Assembly (NCBI RefSeq): GCF_003019675.1
Contig: NZ_CP028105.1
Location: forward strand, 2,186,282 to 2,250,281
DNA from: Fusobacterium ulcerans
Lineage (GTDB): Bacteria > Fusobacteriota > Fusobacteriia > Fusobacteriales > Fusobacteriaceae
Direction: 5' to 3'
Length of the DNA stretch: 64,000 bases
The first letter of the stretch is position 1. Every line of letters begins with the position of its first letter. Positions 1-8,535 of the stretch are shown here, piece after piece. Both the position numbers and the translations under genes were made by a program. A model generated the notes under the pieces. It saw only the letters and a list, made by a program, of their open reading frames with translations. It did not search any database and was not told the DNA's origin.

Positions 1-1352
1 AGGAATTAGAAAATAATTTTGAAAACGAATTAACTTTCGCAGAAAATATAACTGATTTTATAGAATATCTAAAAAACAAAAAGTATGAAACTATAGTTAT
101 AGAGGAGAGAAATCTTCAAGAAGAAGCTCTTATTAATTTAGTAAAAAAAGTTGGAGAACATCAAAAAAAAGGTGTTATAATAATTCTTGGAGAAACTTCT
201 AATTTAAAAGTAGTTGCAGGAAGTGTAAAGGCAGGAGCTTATGATTATATATTAAAACCAGTGGATAATAATACTGTTATAAAAATAATAGAAAAATCTG
301 TAAAAGATTATAAATTATTGGCTGAAAGAGTAGATAAACATAAAAGCTCTGGAGATAAACTTATAGGACAGACAAAAGAAATAGTAGAACTTTATAAAAT
401 GATAGGAAAAGTTGCAAGCAGTAGAGTACCAGTTTTAGTAGTGGGAGAAAAGGGAACTGGGAAAACAAGTGTAGCAAAATCTATTCATCAATTCAGTGAC
501 TGGTCAAATGAACCTCTTATAAGTATTAACTGTACTTCTTTCCAGAATGAGTTATTAGAAAGAAAGATGTTTGGTTATGAAAAAGGTGCTTTTACAGGAG
601 CTGTTTTTTCTCAGATAGGAGATCTCGAAAAAGCTAATGGAGGAACACTTCATCTAGGAAATGTAGAGTCTTTAAGCTTGGATTTACAATCTAAGATACT
701 ATATTTTTTAGAAGAGGGAGAATTTTTCAGAATGGGTGGAGCAGACCCTATAAAGATTGATTTAAGAGTAGTAGCAAGTACAAGTGAAAATCTCGAAGAA
801 CTTATAAATCAGGGTAAATTTATTGATGAACTATATAGAAAATTAAAAGTTCTTGAAGTAAATATCCCACCATTAAGAGAAAGAAAAGATGACATACCTT
901 TGATAATAGATCACTATTTAATAGAGTGTAATGAAGAGCTTCATAAAAATGTAAAAGGTGTGAGTAAGCCAGCGTTAAAGAAAATATTAAGATATGACTG
1001 GCCTGGAAATGTAAATGAACTTAAAAATGCGGTTAAATCTGCTGTAGCATTGTGCAGAGGAGGTTCTATACTTATAGAAGATCTTCCAAGCAATGTACTG
1101 GGTACAAAGGTCACAAAGAGAAAAGGAGATGCACAGACGAGTGCACTTAAAGAATGGGTAAAAGTAGAGATGGAAATGTATAAAACAGGTAATCAAAAAG
1201 GTTATTATGGAAATATTATCTCAAAAGTAGAAAAGGAACTTATCCATCAAGTATTGGAAATGACTAATGGAAAAAAAGTAGAGACAGCAGAGATACTAGG
1301 AATAACAAGAAATACATTGAGAACAAAAATGAGTAACTATGGTTTGGAGTAG
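1..1352 (+). CDS. NtrC-like sigma-54 activator, 5' truncated, degenerate ATPase
   Basis: The reading frame is open from base 3, so the gene begins outside the window. The visible part holds the end of a receiver-like domain (an AGAYDYILKP stretch near 235-260), an AAA+ sigma-54 interaction domain and a Fis-type C-terminal helix-turn-helix. Walker A GEKGTGKT starts at 444 and the GAFTGA loop that contacts sigma-54 lies at 586-603. Two features are abnormal. The Walker B segment reads GGTLHLGNV, with Gly (657-659) and Asn (660-662) where the family has Asp-Glu. The position expected for the phosphorylated receiver Asp appears to be Glu (IEERN). The gene stops 6 bases before dnaX, whose SD overlaps its end. 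It may bind ATP and sigma-54 without normal hydrolysis; this is inference. Confidence 0.85.
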   Translation, partial: ELENNFENELTFAENITDFIEYLKNKKYETIVIEERNLQEEALINLVKKVGEHQKKGVIIILGETSNLKVVAGSVKAGAYDYILKPVDNNTVIKIIEKSVKDYKLLAERVDKHKSSGDKLIGQTKEIVELYKMIGKVASSRVPVLVVGEKGTGKTSVAKSIHQFSDWSNEPLISINCTSFQNELLERKMFGYEKGAFTGAVFSQIGDLEKANGGTLHLGNVESLSLDLQSKILYFLEEGEFFRMGGADPIKIDLRVVASTSENLEELINQGKFIDELYRKLKVLEVNIPPLRERKDDIPLIIDHYLIECNEELHKNVKGVSKPALKKILRYDWPGNVNELKNAVKSAVALCRGGSILIEDLPSNVLGTKVTKRKGDAQTSALKEWVKVEMEMYKTGNQKGYYGNIISKVEKELIHQVLEMTNGKKVETAEILGITRNTLRTKMSNYGLE

Positions 1353-1358
1353 GATGAA

Positions 1359-2813
1359 ATGCATATAACATTATATAGAAAATATAGACCTAAAAACTTT
1401 GAGGAGATAGCAGGACAAAAGGAAATAGTAAAGACTCTGAAAGCATCATTGAGAAATGGTAAAACTTCCCATGCATATCTTTTCACAGGTCCTAGAGGTG
1501 TGGGAAAAACTACAATAGCCAGACTTATAGCTAAAGGTGTCAATTGCTTGGAAAATGGTATTACTGATGAGCCATGTAATAAATGTGAAAACTGTCTTTC
1601 TATAAATGATGGAAGTTTTATGGATATGATTGAAATTGACGCTGCTTCTAATAGAGGAATAGATGAAATCAGACAACTGAAAGAAAAAATAAATTATCAA
1701 CCCTCAAAGGGAAGAAAAAAAATATATATTATAGATGAGGTTCACATGCTGACAAAGGAAGCTTTTAATGCTCTTTTGAAAACATTGGAAGAACCACCTG
1801 AACATGTAATATTTATACTTGCAACAACAGAAGCAGATAAAATACTTCCAACTATTATTTCAAGATGTCAGAGATATGATTTTAAAACTCTTTCTCCAGC
1901 TGAAATGAAAGAAAAACTTGGAGAAATATCTGAAAATGAAGGAGTTTCTGTACCAGATGATGTATTGGACCTGATTTATGAAAATTCTGGCGGAAGTATG
2001 AGGGATGCCACTTCAATATTAGAAAGACTTATGATAACATGTTTAGATGAAGAGATAACTTTAGAGAAATGTGAAAAAGTTCTTGGAGTAACTCCAGTAA
2101 AGAAAATGAAAGATTTTCTAGACAATGTTACAGAAAAAAAATATAAAGAACTTGTAAAAATGCTAGATGAGTTTTGGAGCGAGTCTTTGGAGATAGAGCT
2201 TTTCTTTAAGGACTTTGCTAAATATTGTAAAACTCTTATGAGCAGATCAGAACTAGAAGTAGATAAAGGACTTAAAATAATTGGAGCTGTCTATGATTCT
2301 CTGAATAAATTTAAATATGAAGAGGACAAGAGAATGGTCGGTTATGTAGTCATTAATAATATTTTAAGTACTAAAGCAGCTGTAGTTCAAGAAAGAGTAG
2401 TAGAAAAAATAATTGAAAAACCAGTAGTAATACATCAAGATAGTTCTAATATTGAAGAAACTGCTGATCTCTCAGGAATTACCTTGGAATATGTAATAAG
2501 CCAGTGGAGAGATATAGTTGAAGAAGCTAAAAAAGAGAAAATAACTTTGGGAGCATTTTTAATAAGTGCTAAACCATATAAAATTGAAGGAGATACGTTA
2601 TTTATTGGATTTGAAAGCGAAAATTCATTTGCTAAAGAGCAGATGGAAACAAGTGCTTATGATGATGTATTCTTAGAAGTGGTAAAGAAAATAATCAATC
2701 CAAAAATAAAAGTAAAATATATACTTGTTGGTAAAAAAAGAGAAGTCAGCAGGGGTGAAAATGATTTTACTAAAAAAATAGTAGATTTTTTTGGTGGAGA
2801 GATTATGAAATAA
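1359..2813 (+). CDS. dnaX: DNA polymerase III subunit gamma/tau
   Basis: Clamp-loader ATPase that loads the beta sliding clamp at the replication fork. The N-terminus (LYRKYRPKNFEEIAGQ) is typical of DnaX. Walker A GPRGVGKT is at residues 44-51, zinc-binding cysteines are at 63, 73, 76 and 79, and Walker B DEVH is at 126-129, followed by the LLKTLEEPP segment. At 484 residues it is somewhat shorter than the Bacillus protein and has a short tau-like tail. The SD (GGAG) lies in the last codons of the upstream activator gene, so the two are probably co-transcribed. No convincing in-frame slippery heptamer for a separate gamma form was seen. Confidence 0.96.
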   Translation: MHITLYRKYRPKNFEEIAGQKEIVKTLKASLRNGKTSHAYLFTGPRGVGKTTIARLIAKGVNCLENGITDEPCNKCENCLSINDGSFMDMIEIDAASNRGIDEIRQLKEKINYQPSKGRKKIYIIDEVHMLTKEAFNALLKTLEEPPEHVIFILATTEADKILPTIISRCQRYDFKTLSPAEMKEKLGEISENEGVSVPDDVLDLIYENSGGSMRDATSILERLMITCLDEEITLEKCEKVLGVTPVKKMKDFLDNVTEKKYKELVKMLDEFWSESLEIELFFKDFAKYCKTLMSRSELEVDKGLKIIGAVYDSLNKFKYEEDKRMVGYVVINNILSTKAAVVQERVVEKIIEKPVVIHQDSSNIEETADLSGITLEYVISQWRDIVEEAKKEKITLGAFLISAKPYKIEGDTLFIGFESENSFAKEQMETSAYDDVFLEVVKKIINPKIKVKYILVGKKREVSRGENDFTKKIVDFFGGEIMK

Positions 2814-2837
2814 ACACCAATAAAAACAGGGGGAAAA

Positions 2838-3644
2838 ATGTTTGTAGTTCACGGAATGGCAGTAGCAGCATTATTTATGATTTCTCTTATGATGCCAATA
2901 TTTAGTTTTTTATTGCCAGTTTATAAGATAAAGAAAATGAAAGAATTAGATTTTAGACAAAAAGTATTGATCAATATTATTGCCATTATGTTTATAATAT
3001 TGATGAACCCCATGCTTTTAAGTATATATATAGGATTTTTTATCGTAATAGAACTTTTTTATTATTATTTTGAAAAGATAAATTATTCTGTAAAAAAATT
3101 TGATAGAATAACTATTACAGCAATAGTAGTAACAGCTTTTATGGCAGGGATATTTATCCTTGTTAAAAAAGATGTAGATGCTAACCTAGGTACATTAATG
3201 ACAATGTATCAGCAAAGAACAAACTTCAGTATGGAAGATGTTCAGATGATATTTAAAGAACTGAAAGCTAATTCTTTATGGCTTATGTTTACTTACTCGA
3301 TGCTATGCTCGTTCATGACATATTTTTCTTTAGATAAGAAAGATTATGCCAATTGGGAAGTGTCATATGGTTGGGTATTAATCTACATAATAACATTCTT
3401 TATGTCAAAAATATTTAAGATAGATAATTTTTATATATATAATTTGATGGAAATAGGAAAAGTAATATTTATATTCTTTGGATTAAAAAGCATATATATA
3501 ACATTGAATAAAATATTAAAAATAAGAATTCTAAATAGCTTTATAGCAATTTTTACTTCTGTAATGTTCCCATTTGCAGCCTTTGTGATTGGGGTACTTT
3601 CAGGATTTAAAATAAATAAAGTATTATTTAACGAAAAAAAATAA
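2838..3644 (+). CDS. DUF2232/YybS-like integral membrane protein
   Basis: A 268-residue, strongly hydrophobic protein with about seven or eight predicted membrane segments and short basic loops. In Firmicutes a YybS (DUF2232) membrane protein sits beside rplI and the replicative helicase gene, and the same context is seen here (dnaX upstream, rplI and dnaB downstream). The family call rests mainly on that context and on the hydrophobic pattern, because no diagnostic motif is visible. A GGGGG SD precedes the ATG. The stop codon lies only a few bases before the rplI SD. Function is unknown; a role in substrate uptake or membrane organisation would be speculation. Confidence 0.7.
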   Translation: MFVVHGMAVAALFMISLMMPIFSFLLPVYKIKKMKELDFRQKVLINIIAIMFIILMNPMLLSIYIGFFIVIELFYYYFEKINYSVKKFDRITITAIVVTAFMAGIFILVKKDVDANLGTLMTMYQQRTNFSMEDVQMIFKELKANSLWLMFTYSMLCSFMTYFSLDKKDYANWEVSYGWVLIYIITFFMSKIFKIDNFYIYNLMEIGKVIFIFFGLKSIYITLNKILKIRILNSFIAIFTSVMFPFAAFVIGVLSGFKINKVLFNEKK

Positions 3645-3659
3645 TTGGAGGAAAATCAA

Positions 3660-4109
3660 ATGGCAAAAATACAAGTTATACTAACGCAGGATGTAGCAGG
3701 ACAAGGAAGAAAAGGAGACTTAATAACTGTTTCTGATGGTTATGCTCATAACTTCCTAATAAAAAATAAAAAAGGTATGATAGCAACTGAAGAGGAATTG
3801 AAGAAGATAGAAAACAGAAAGAAAAGAGAAGAAAAGAAACTTCAGGAAGATAAAGAAAAATCAATCGAATTGAAAAAACAGCTTGAATCTAAAAAGATAG
3901 AAATTGGAGTAAAAATCGGAGAAAATGGGAAACTATTTGGAGCTATAACTAACAAAGAGGTTTCAGCAGCAATAGAGCAGATTTTTGGTGTAGCTATTGA
4001 TAGAAAAAAAATAGAATGTAATATTAAGAGTTTAGGTGAACATATTGCAGTTATAAAACTTCATACTGATGTAAAGGCTGAAGTTAAAGTTGTAGCAAAA
4101 GCTCAATAA
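3660..4109 (+). CDS. rplI: 50S ribosomal protein L9
   Basis: Ribosomal protein that binds 23S rRNA near the L1 stalk. The N-terminus MAKIQVILTQDVAGQGRKGD and the following DGYAHNFLIKNKKG are the L9 signature, joined to the C-terminal domain by a long charged helix rich in Lys and Glu (about residues 45-75). I chose the ATG at 3660, preceded by GGAGG, over an in-frame TTG at 3645 that would add five residues (MEENQ) containing the SD itself. The length (149 residues) is normal. It lies between a membrane protein gene and dnaB, as in many bacteria. Confidence 0.96.
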   Translation: MAKIQVILTQDVAGQGRKGDLITVSDGYAHNFLIKNKKGMIATEEELKKIENRKKREEKKLQEDKEKSIELKKQLESKKIEIGVKIGENGKLFGAITNKEVSAAIEQIFGVAIDRKKIECNIKSLGEHIAVIKLHTDVKAEVKVVAKAQ

Positions 4110-4135
4110 TTTTTTTGTTAAAATAAGGAGAAAAA

Positions 4136-5476
4136 ATGCCAGAAATTGAAAATTTGAGAAAAATTCCAAGTGACCTAGAGGCTGAAAGGTCTGTTTTAGG
4201 AGGTATATTCCTTAAACAAGATGTATTTGGTGATATAATAGAGATACTTTCTCCTGATGACTTTTATAAAAATGCTCATAAAATAATCTATGAAACTATG
4301 AGAGAAATTTACAATAAAGGAGAACCTCTTGATCCTCTAGTAGTAATGAATAGATTGAGAAAAAGTGAAAAATTTGATGAAGTGGGAGGGGAACAGATAT
4401 TCTACGATATAGTAGAAGAGGTTCCTACTGCTGCTAATATCACTGCTTATGCAAAAATAGTTAAAGAAAAAGCTATATTAAGAAGACTGGGAGATGTTGG
4501 AACTAAGATAGTAGAGATGACATATAGCGGTTATGAAGAAGCTGAAAATATTTTAGACAGAGCAGAAGGAATGATATTTAAGATATCAGAAAACAGCGAG
4601 TCAAAAGATTTAGTGAAAATAAGAGATGCTATGTCAGATGAATTTCTTAGACTTGAGAAAGTATATGCAAATAAAGGAACTACAATTGGTATTTCATCAG
4701 GGTTTACAGATTTTGATCAGATGACAAGTGGATTTCAGCCATCTGACCTTGTAATACTTGCAGCAAGACCAGCAATGGGAAAAACTGCCTTTGCACTTAA
4801 CCTTGCTCTTAATGCAGCATTAAAAAGTGAGAAAGCAGTACTTTTATTCAGTATGGAGATGTCAAGTTCTCAGTTGCTTCAAAGACTTCTTGCTGTAGAG
4901 GCAGGAGTAGGTCTTCAGAAAATAAAAACAGGATTTTTGGCACCAGAAGACTGGGGAAGGCTGGGAATAGCCAGTGGAAAACTTTCTAATACAGAAATAA
5001 ATATAGCAGATGTACCTAATCTAGGGGTACTTGAAATAAGAGCCATAGCCAGAAGATTAAAAGCGGCAGGAAAGTTAGATATGATACTTATTGACTATTT
5101 ACAGTTGATAAAAGGAAGCAGTGGAAAAACAGAAAACAGACAACAAGAGATATCTGATATCTCAAGATCACTTAAAGGAATTGCCAGAGAGCTTGATGTA
5201 CCTATTATAGCTCTTTCACAGCTTTCACGGGCTACAGAGCAGAGAGCTGACAGGAGACCTATGCTTTCAGACCTGAGAGAGTCTGGAGCCATAGAACAGG
5301 ATGCTGACATGGTAATGTTTTTGTATAGAGATGATTATTACAATGAAGAAACAGATGATAAGGGAATAACTGAGGTAATCATAGGTAAACACAGAAATGG
5401 TCCAACAGGAACAGTTAAATTGAGATTTTTCCATGAACTTACAAAGTTTGCGGATTATACTGATAAAGTAGAATAA
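4136..5476 (+). CDS. dnaB: Replicative DNA helicase
   Basis: Hexameric 5'-3' helicase that unwinds DNA at the fork. An N-terminal DnaB domain (starting at about residue 9, SDLEAERSVLGG) is followed by a RecA-like domain with Walker A ARPAMGKT at 210-217, the SMEMSS segment, the IDYLQLI Walker B strand and the LSDLRESGAIEQDAD stretch. At 446 residues it is full length with no intein. Its SD (AAGGAG) is seven bases from the ATG, and the gene closes the dnaX-rplI-dnaB cluster. Confidence 0.97.
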   Translation: MPEIENLRKIPSDLEAERSVLGGIFLKQDVFGDIIEILSPDDFYKNAHKIIYETMREIYNKGEPLDPLVVMNRLRKSEKFDEVGGEQIFYDIVEEVPTAANITAYAKIVKEKAILRRLGDVGTKIVEMTYSGYEEAENILDRAEGMIFKISENSESKDLVKIRDAMSDEFLRLEKVYANKGTTIGISSGFTDFDQMTSGFQPSDLVILAARPAMGKTAFALNLALNAALKSEKAVLLFSMEMSSSQLLQRLLAVEAGVGLQKIKTGFLAPEDWGRLGIASGKLSNTEINIADVPNLGVLEIRAIARRLKAAGKLDMILIDYLQLIKGSSGKTENRQQEISDISRSLKGIARELDVPIIALSQLSRATEQRADRRPMLSDLRESGAIEQDADMVMFLYRDDYYNEETDDKGITEVIIGKHRNGPTGTVKLRFFHELTKFADYTDKVE

Positions 5477-5495
5477 TTGAGAGAGGAATGATAAA

Positions 5496-6716
5496 GTGAA
5501 AAAAGTAGAATTACTAGCTCCAGTAGGAAATATGGAGAAGTTTAAAATGGCTATCCATTATGGAGCTGACGCAGTGTTCTTAGGAGGAAAAATGTTCAAC
5601 CTAAGAGCTGGAAGCAGCAATTTTTCTGATGAAGAATTAGAAGAGGCTGTAACTTATGCACATGATTTAGGAAAAAAAGTATATGTTACTTTAAATATAA
5701 TACCACATAATGATGAGCTGGATCTTTTGCCTGACTATGTAAAATTTTTGGAAAAAATTGGGATAGATGGAGTAATAGTTGCTGATTTAGGAGTATTCCA
5801 GATAGTAAAAGAAAATACAAACCTTCGTATCAGTGTAAGTACTCAGGCAAGTAATACAAACTGGCGTTCTGTACAAATGTGGAGAGATCTTGGAGCAAAA
5901 AGGGTAGTATTGGCAAGAGAAATATCTTTAGACAACATAGCAGAAATAAGAGCTAAGGTACCAGATATAGAACTTGAAGTATTTATCCATGGAGCTATGT
6001 GTATGTCAATCTCTGGAAGATGTCTGCTGAGCAATTATATGACAGGAAGAGATGCAAACAGAGGAGATTGTGCTCAATCTTGCAGATGGAAATATTCTCT
6101 TGTTGAAGAGACAAGACCTGGAGAATACATGCCTGTATTTGAAGATGATCATGGAACATATATATTTAACTCAAAAGATTTATGCACAATAGAATTTATA
6201 GATAAGATTCTTGATATAGGAGTGGACTCACTTAAAATAGAAGGAAGAATGAAAGGGATATATTATGTAGCTAACTGTGTAAAAGTATACAGAGACGCTA
6301 TAGACAGTTATTATTCTGGAAACTATAAATTTAATCCTAAATGGTTGGAAGAGTTAGAATCTGTTTCTCACAGATCGTATACAGATGGATTCTATATGGG
6401 AAGACCAGGTGTAGATGGACAAAATTATAATGACAGAAACTCATACAGCCAGTCTCATCAATTGGTAGCTAAAGTAGAGAAAAAACTTTCTGAAAATGAA
6501 TATATTCTTGCTATAAGAAATAGATTAGAAGTTGGAGAAAAACTGGAAGTTGTAAGTCCAGGGATAAATGTAAGAGAGATAACTCTTCCTAAAATGACTC
6601 TTATCACAAGAGGAAAAGAGGGAGAAGAGGTAGAGGCAGCAAATCCTAACTCATTTGTTAAAATAACTATAGACACTGAGCTAAATGAACTGGATATGCT
6701 TAGAAAAAGAATTTAA
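5496..6716 (+). CDS. TrhP-like U32 family protein (tRNA uridine hydroxylation)
   Basis: A member of the U32 'peptidase' family. Close relatives such as E. coli TrhP (YegQ) and Bacillus YrrO act in prephenate-dependent 5-hydroxyuridine formation at tRNA position 34 rather than as proteases. The start MKKVELLAPVGNMEKFKMAI and the cysteine-bearing core (HGAMCMSISGRC, then GDCAQSCRW, at about residues 165-200) match that branch. The start is GTG at 5496 behind a GAGAGG SD. Length (406 residues) is normal. It is the last gene before a strong terminator. No partner U32 gene is adjacent, so assignment to TrhP rather than another U32 paralogue is probable, not certain. Confidence 0.85.
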   Translation: MKKVELLAPVGNMEKFKMAIHYGADAVFLGGKMFNLRAGSSNFSDEELEEAVTYAHDLGKKVYVTLNIIPHNDELDLLPDYVKFLEKIGIDGVIVADLGVFQIVKENTNLRISVSTQASNTNWRSVQMWRDLGAKRVVLAREISLDNIAEIRAKVPDIELEVFIHGAMCMSISGRCLLSNYMTGRDANRGDCAQSCRWKYSLVEETRPGEYMPVFEDDHGTYIFNSKDLCTIEFIDKILDIGVDSLKIEGRMKGIYYVANCVKVYRDAIDSYYSGNYKFNPKWLEELESVSHRSYTDGFYMGRPGVDGQNYNDRNSYSQSHQLVAKVEKKLSENEYILAIRNRLEVGEKLEVVSPGINVREITLPKMTLITRGKEGEEVEAANPNSFVKITIDTELNELDMLRKRI

Positions 6717-6730
6717 TTAACTATGTAAAA

Positions 6731-6800
6731 AAGAAGCTGATTAAGAGGAAAAAAGTAAATTTTAAAATTTTACTTTAACTTCCAGGTCAGCTTCTTTTTA
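6731..6800. terminator. Bidirectional terminator between U32 gene and symporter gene
   Basis: The arms AAGAAGCTGA (6731-6740) and TCAGCTTCTT (6787-6796) form a stem closed by a second inner palindrome (about 6752-6776). A T-run follows on the plus strand and an A-run precedes the hairpin, so it can serve both converging transcripts. Confidence 0.85.
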
Positions 6801-6815
6801 TTAATTGAAAGTTTA

Positions 6816-8507
6816 TTAATTTTTCTTTTCTATTTTTCTAGTGAATATACAGCAGAAATAAGTTAAGACAATAAATATAATTGTTATTATTCCTATTCGC
6901 CCCTTTAGATTTTCACTTTGAGAAAGCAAACCTATTTTTGAAAATACAACATATATCCATACAAGAAGAGACATAAGCATTACAGATACTGTATATCTGT
7001 ATTCCCAAGGTTCAACAGATACCTCGTATCTAATAGGAAGAGAATATTCCTTTTTAGGAGGAATAATTTTATCAACAATATACATTAAGAAAAGACAAAT
7101 AACAAATAAGATTGCTATTACATATAGGAAATGTATTTTTACGGGGCTGATAAATTGTGTGTATCCATAAACAATAACAAAGAAGCCCATAGAAACTTTT
7201 GCAGCAAGAGCACTAGTTTTTTTAGAAAATATACCAACTAATACAATTATTGCAATAGGGACACTGAAAAGTCCAGCAACTTTTTGAATAAATTCAAACA
7301 GTCCTCCTGATGATTTTGAGATAAATGGAGCTACAATCATTGAAAAGACAGCTAAAACAGTACCAAAATATTTACTTACTTTTATAAGATTTTTTTCTGA
7401 AATATTTGGACTGAATAATGGTTTATAAATATTTAAACTGAATATAGTTGAAGCTGAATTTAGGGCAGAGTTAAAAGAACTTAAAACTGCTCCAAATAAG
7501 ACTGCTCCAAAGAAACCTGATAATTTACTAGGGAGAAGTTTATTAACTAATACAGGATATACAATATCTCCACTAATTTGATTCCCATAAATATTGTAGG
7601 CAATGATTCCTGGAACAACGAGTATAAGAGGAGCTACTATTATTTTTAGAAAAGCTGTTAAAAGAACTCCTTTTTGTCCCTCTTTTAAAGATTTTGCTCC
7701 TAAAGCTCTTTGAATTATGGCTTGGTTTGTACACCAATAATAAACAGCCATGATTCTCATTCCTGTAATAGCAGCACCAAATGGAGCTTGAGAGTCTTTT
7801 GATCCAATAGCATTAAGCTTTTCTGGGTTATGCTGGAATAGATACTCAATACCTTTCATCATGCTTCCTTCACCTAGATATATAAATCCAAGAACAGGGA
7901 TAGCTAAACCTCCTATTATTAATCCTATACCATTGACAGTATCTGAAACTGCTACAGCTTTTAATCCACCAAATATAGCATAGATACTTCCAACAATTCC
8001 TATCATCCATACCGAAAGAATAATAGCACTTTCAGGAGAAATATTAAGCAGTTCAGGGATATTAAATAACCTCATCATTGCAATAGAACCAGAATAAAGT
8101 ACAGTAGGAAGAAATGCTACTCCTAATGTAAGCAGAAAAAATACACTGACAATATTTCTTACTGTTTTATCGTATCTTTCTTCTAAAAATTCAGGAACAG
8201 TAGTAATTGATCCCTGAAGATATTTTGGAAGAAAATAAAGGGCAAGAATAACAATACCTATTGATGCACCAGATTCCCATGCAATAACAGAAAGCCCACT
8301 TTTAAATCCCTGAGCATTTAATCCAACCATCTGTTCTGTAGAAAGATTTGTCAGCATCATAGAACCAGCAATAACTGTTGCACTTAAACTTCTTCCTCCA
8401 AGAAAATATCCACTTTCAGTATTAAGATTATCATTTTTTGTTAAATACCATGAAATTATAGCTACAAGAGCAGTGAATAATATGAATGTTACTATTGTAA
8501 AAACCAT
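6816..8507 (-). CDS. Sodium:solute symporter (SSS family), sulfatase-linked
   Basis: A 563-residue integral membrane protein with about 13-14 predicted segments. It has SSS/SGLT-type features: GYFLGGRSLSA after the first segment, a LSTEQMVGLNAQG-like loop, and a TVPEFLEERYD loop. Members couple sodium entry to uptake of sugars, sugar acids or similar solutes. It begins 28 bases after the sulfatase stop codon and has its own strong SD (AAGGAGGG), so it is the third gene of a ROK-sulfatase-symporter operon. The inferred role is to import the sugar released or recognised by the sulfatase. The substrate cannot be read from the sequence. Confidence 0.9.
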   Translation of the reverse strand: MVFTIVTFILFTALVAIISWYLTKNDNLNTESGYFLGGRSLSATVIAGSMMLTNLSTEQMVGLNAQGFKSGLSVIAWESGASIGIVILALYFLPKYLQGSITTVPEFLEERYDKTVRNIVSVFFLLTLGVAFLPTVLYSGSIAMMRLFNIPELLNISPESAIILSVWMIGIVGSIYAIFGGLKAVAVSDTVNGIGLIIGGLAIPVLGFIYLGEGSMMKGIEYLFQHNPEKLNAIGSKDSQAPFGAAITGMRIMAVYYWCTNQAIIQRALGAKSLKEGQKGVLLTAFLKIIVAPLILVVPGIIAYNIYGNQISGDIVYPVLVNKLLPSKLSGFFGAVLFGAVLSSFNSALNSASTIFSLNIYKPLFSPNISEKNLIKVSKYFGTVLAVFSMIVAPFISKSSGGLFEFIQKVAGLFSVPIAIIVLVGIFSKKTSALAAKVSMGFFVIVYGYTQFISPVKIHFLYVIAILFVICLFLMYIVDKIIPPKKEYSLPIRYEVSVEPWEYRYTVSVMLMSLLVWIYVVFSKIGLLSQSENLKGRIGIITIIFIVLTYFCCIFTRKIEKKN

Positions 8508-8535
8508 ATTCCCTCCTTAAATAATATGTTGAGAA

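Noticed and set aside
2521-2560. Slippery A-run in dnaX for a programmed frameshift
   Set aside because: The heptamer is in the wrong phase (GCT AAA AAA GAG) and no strong downstream stem is visible.
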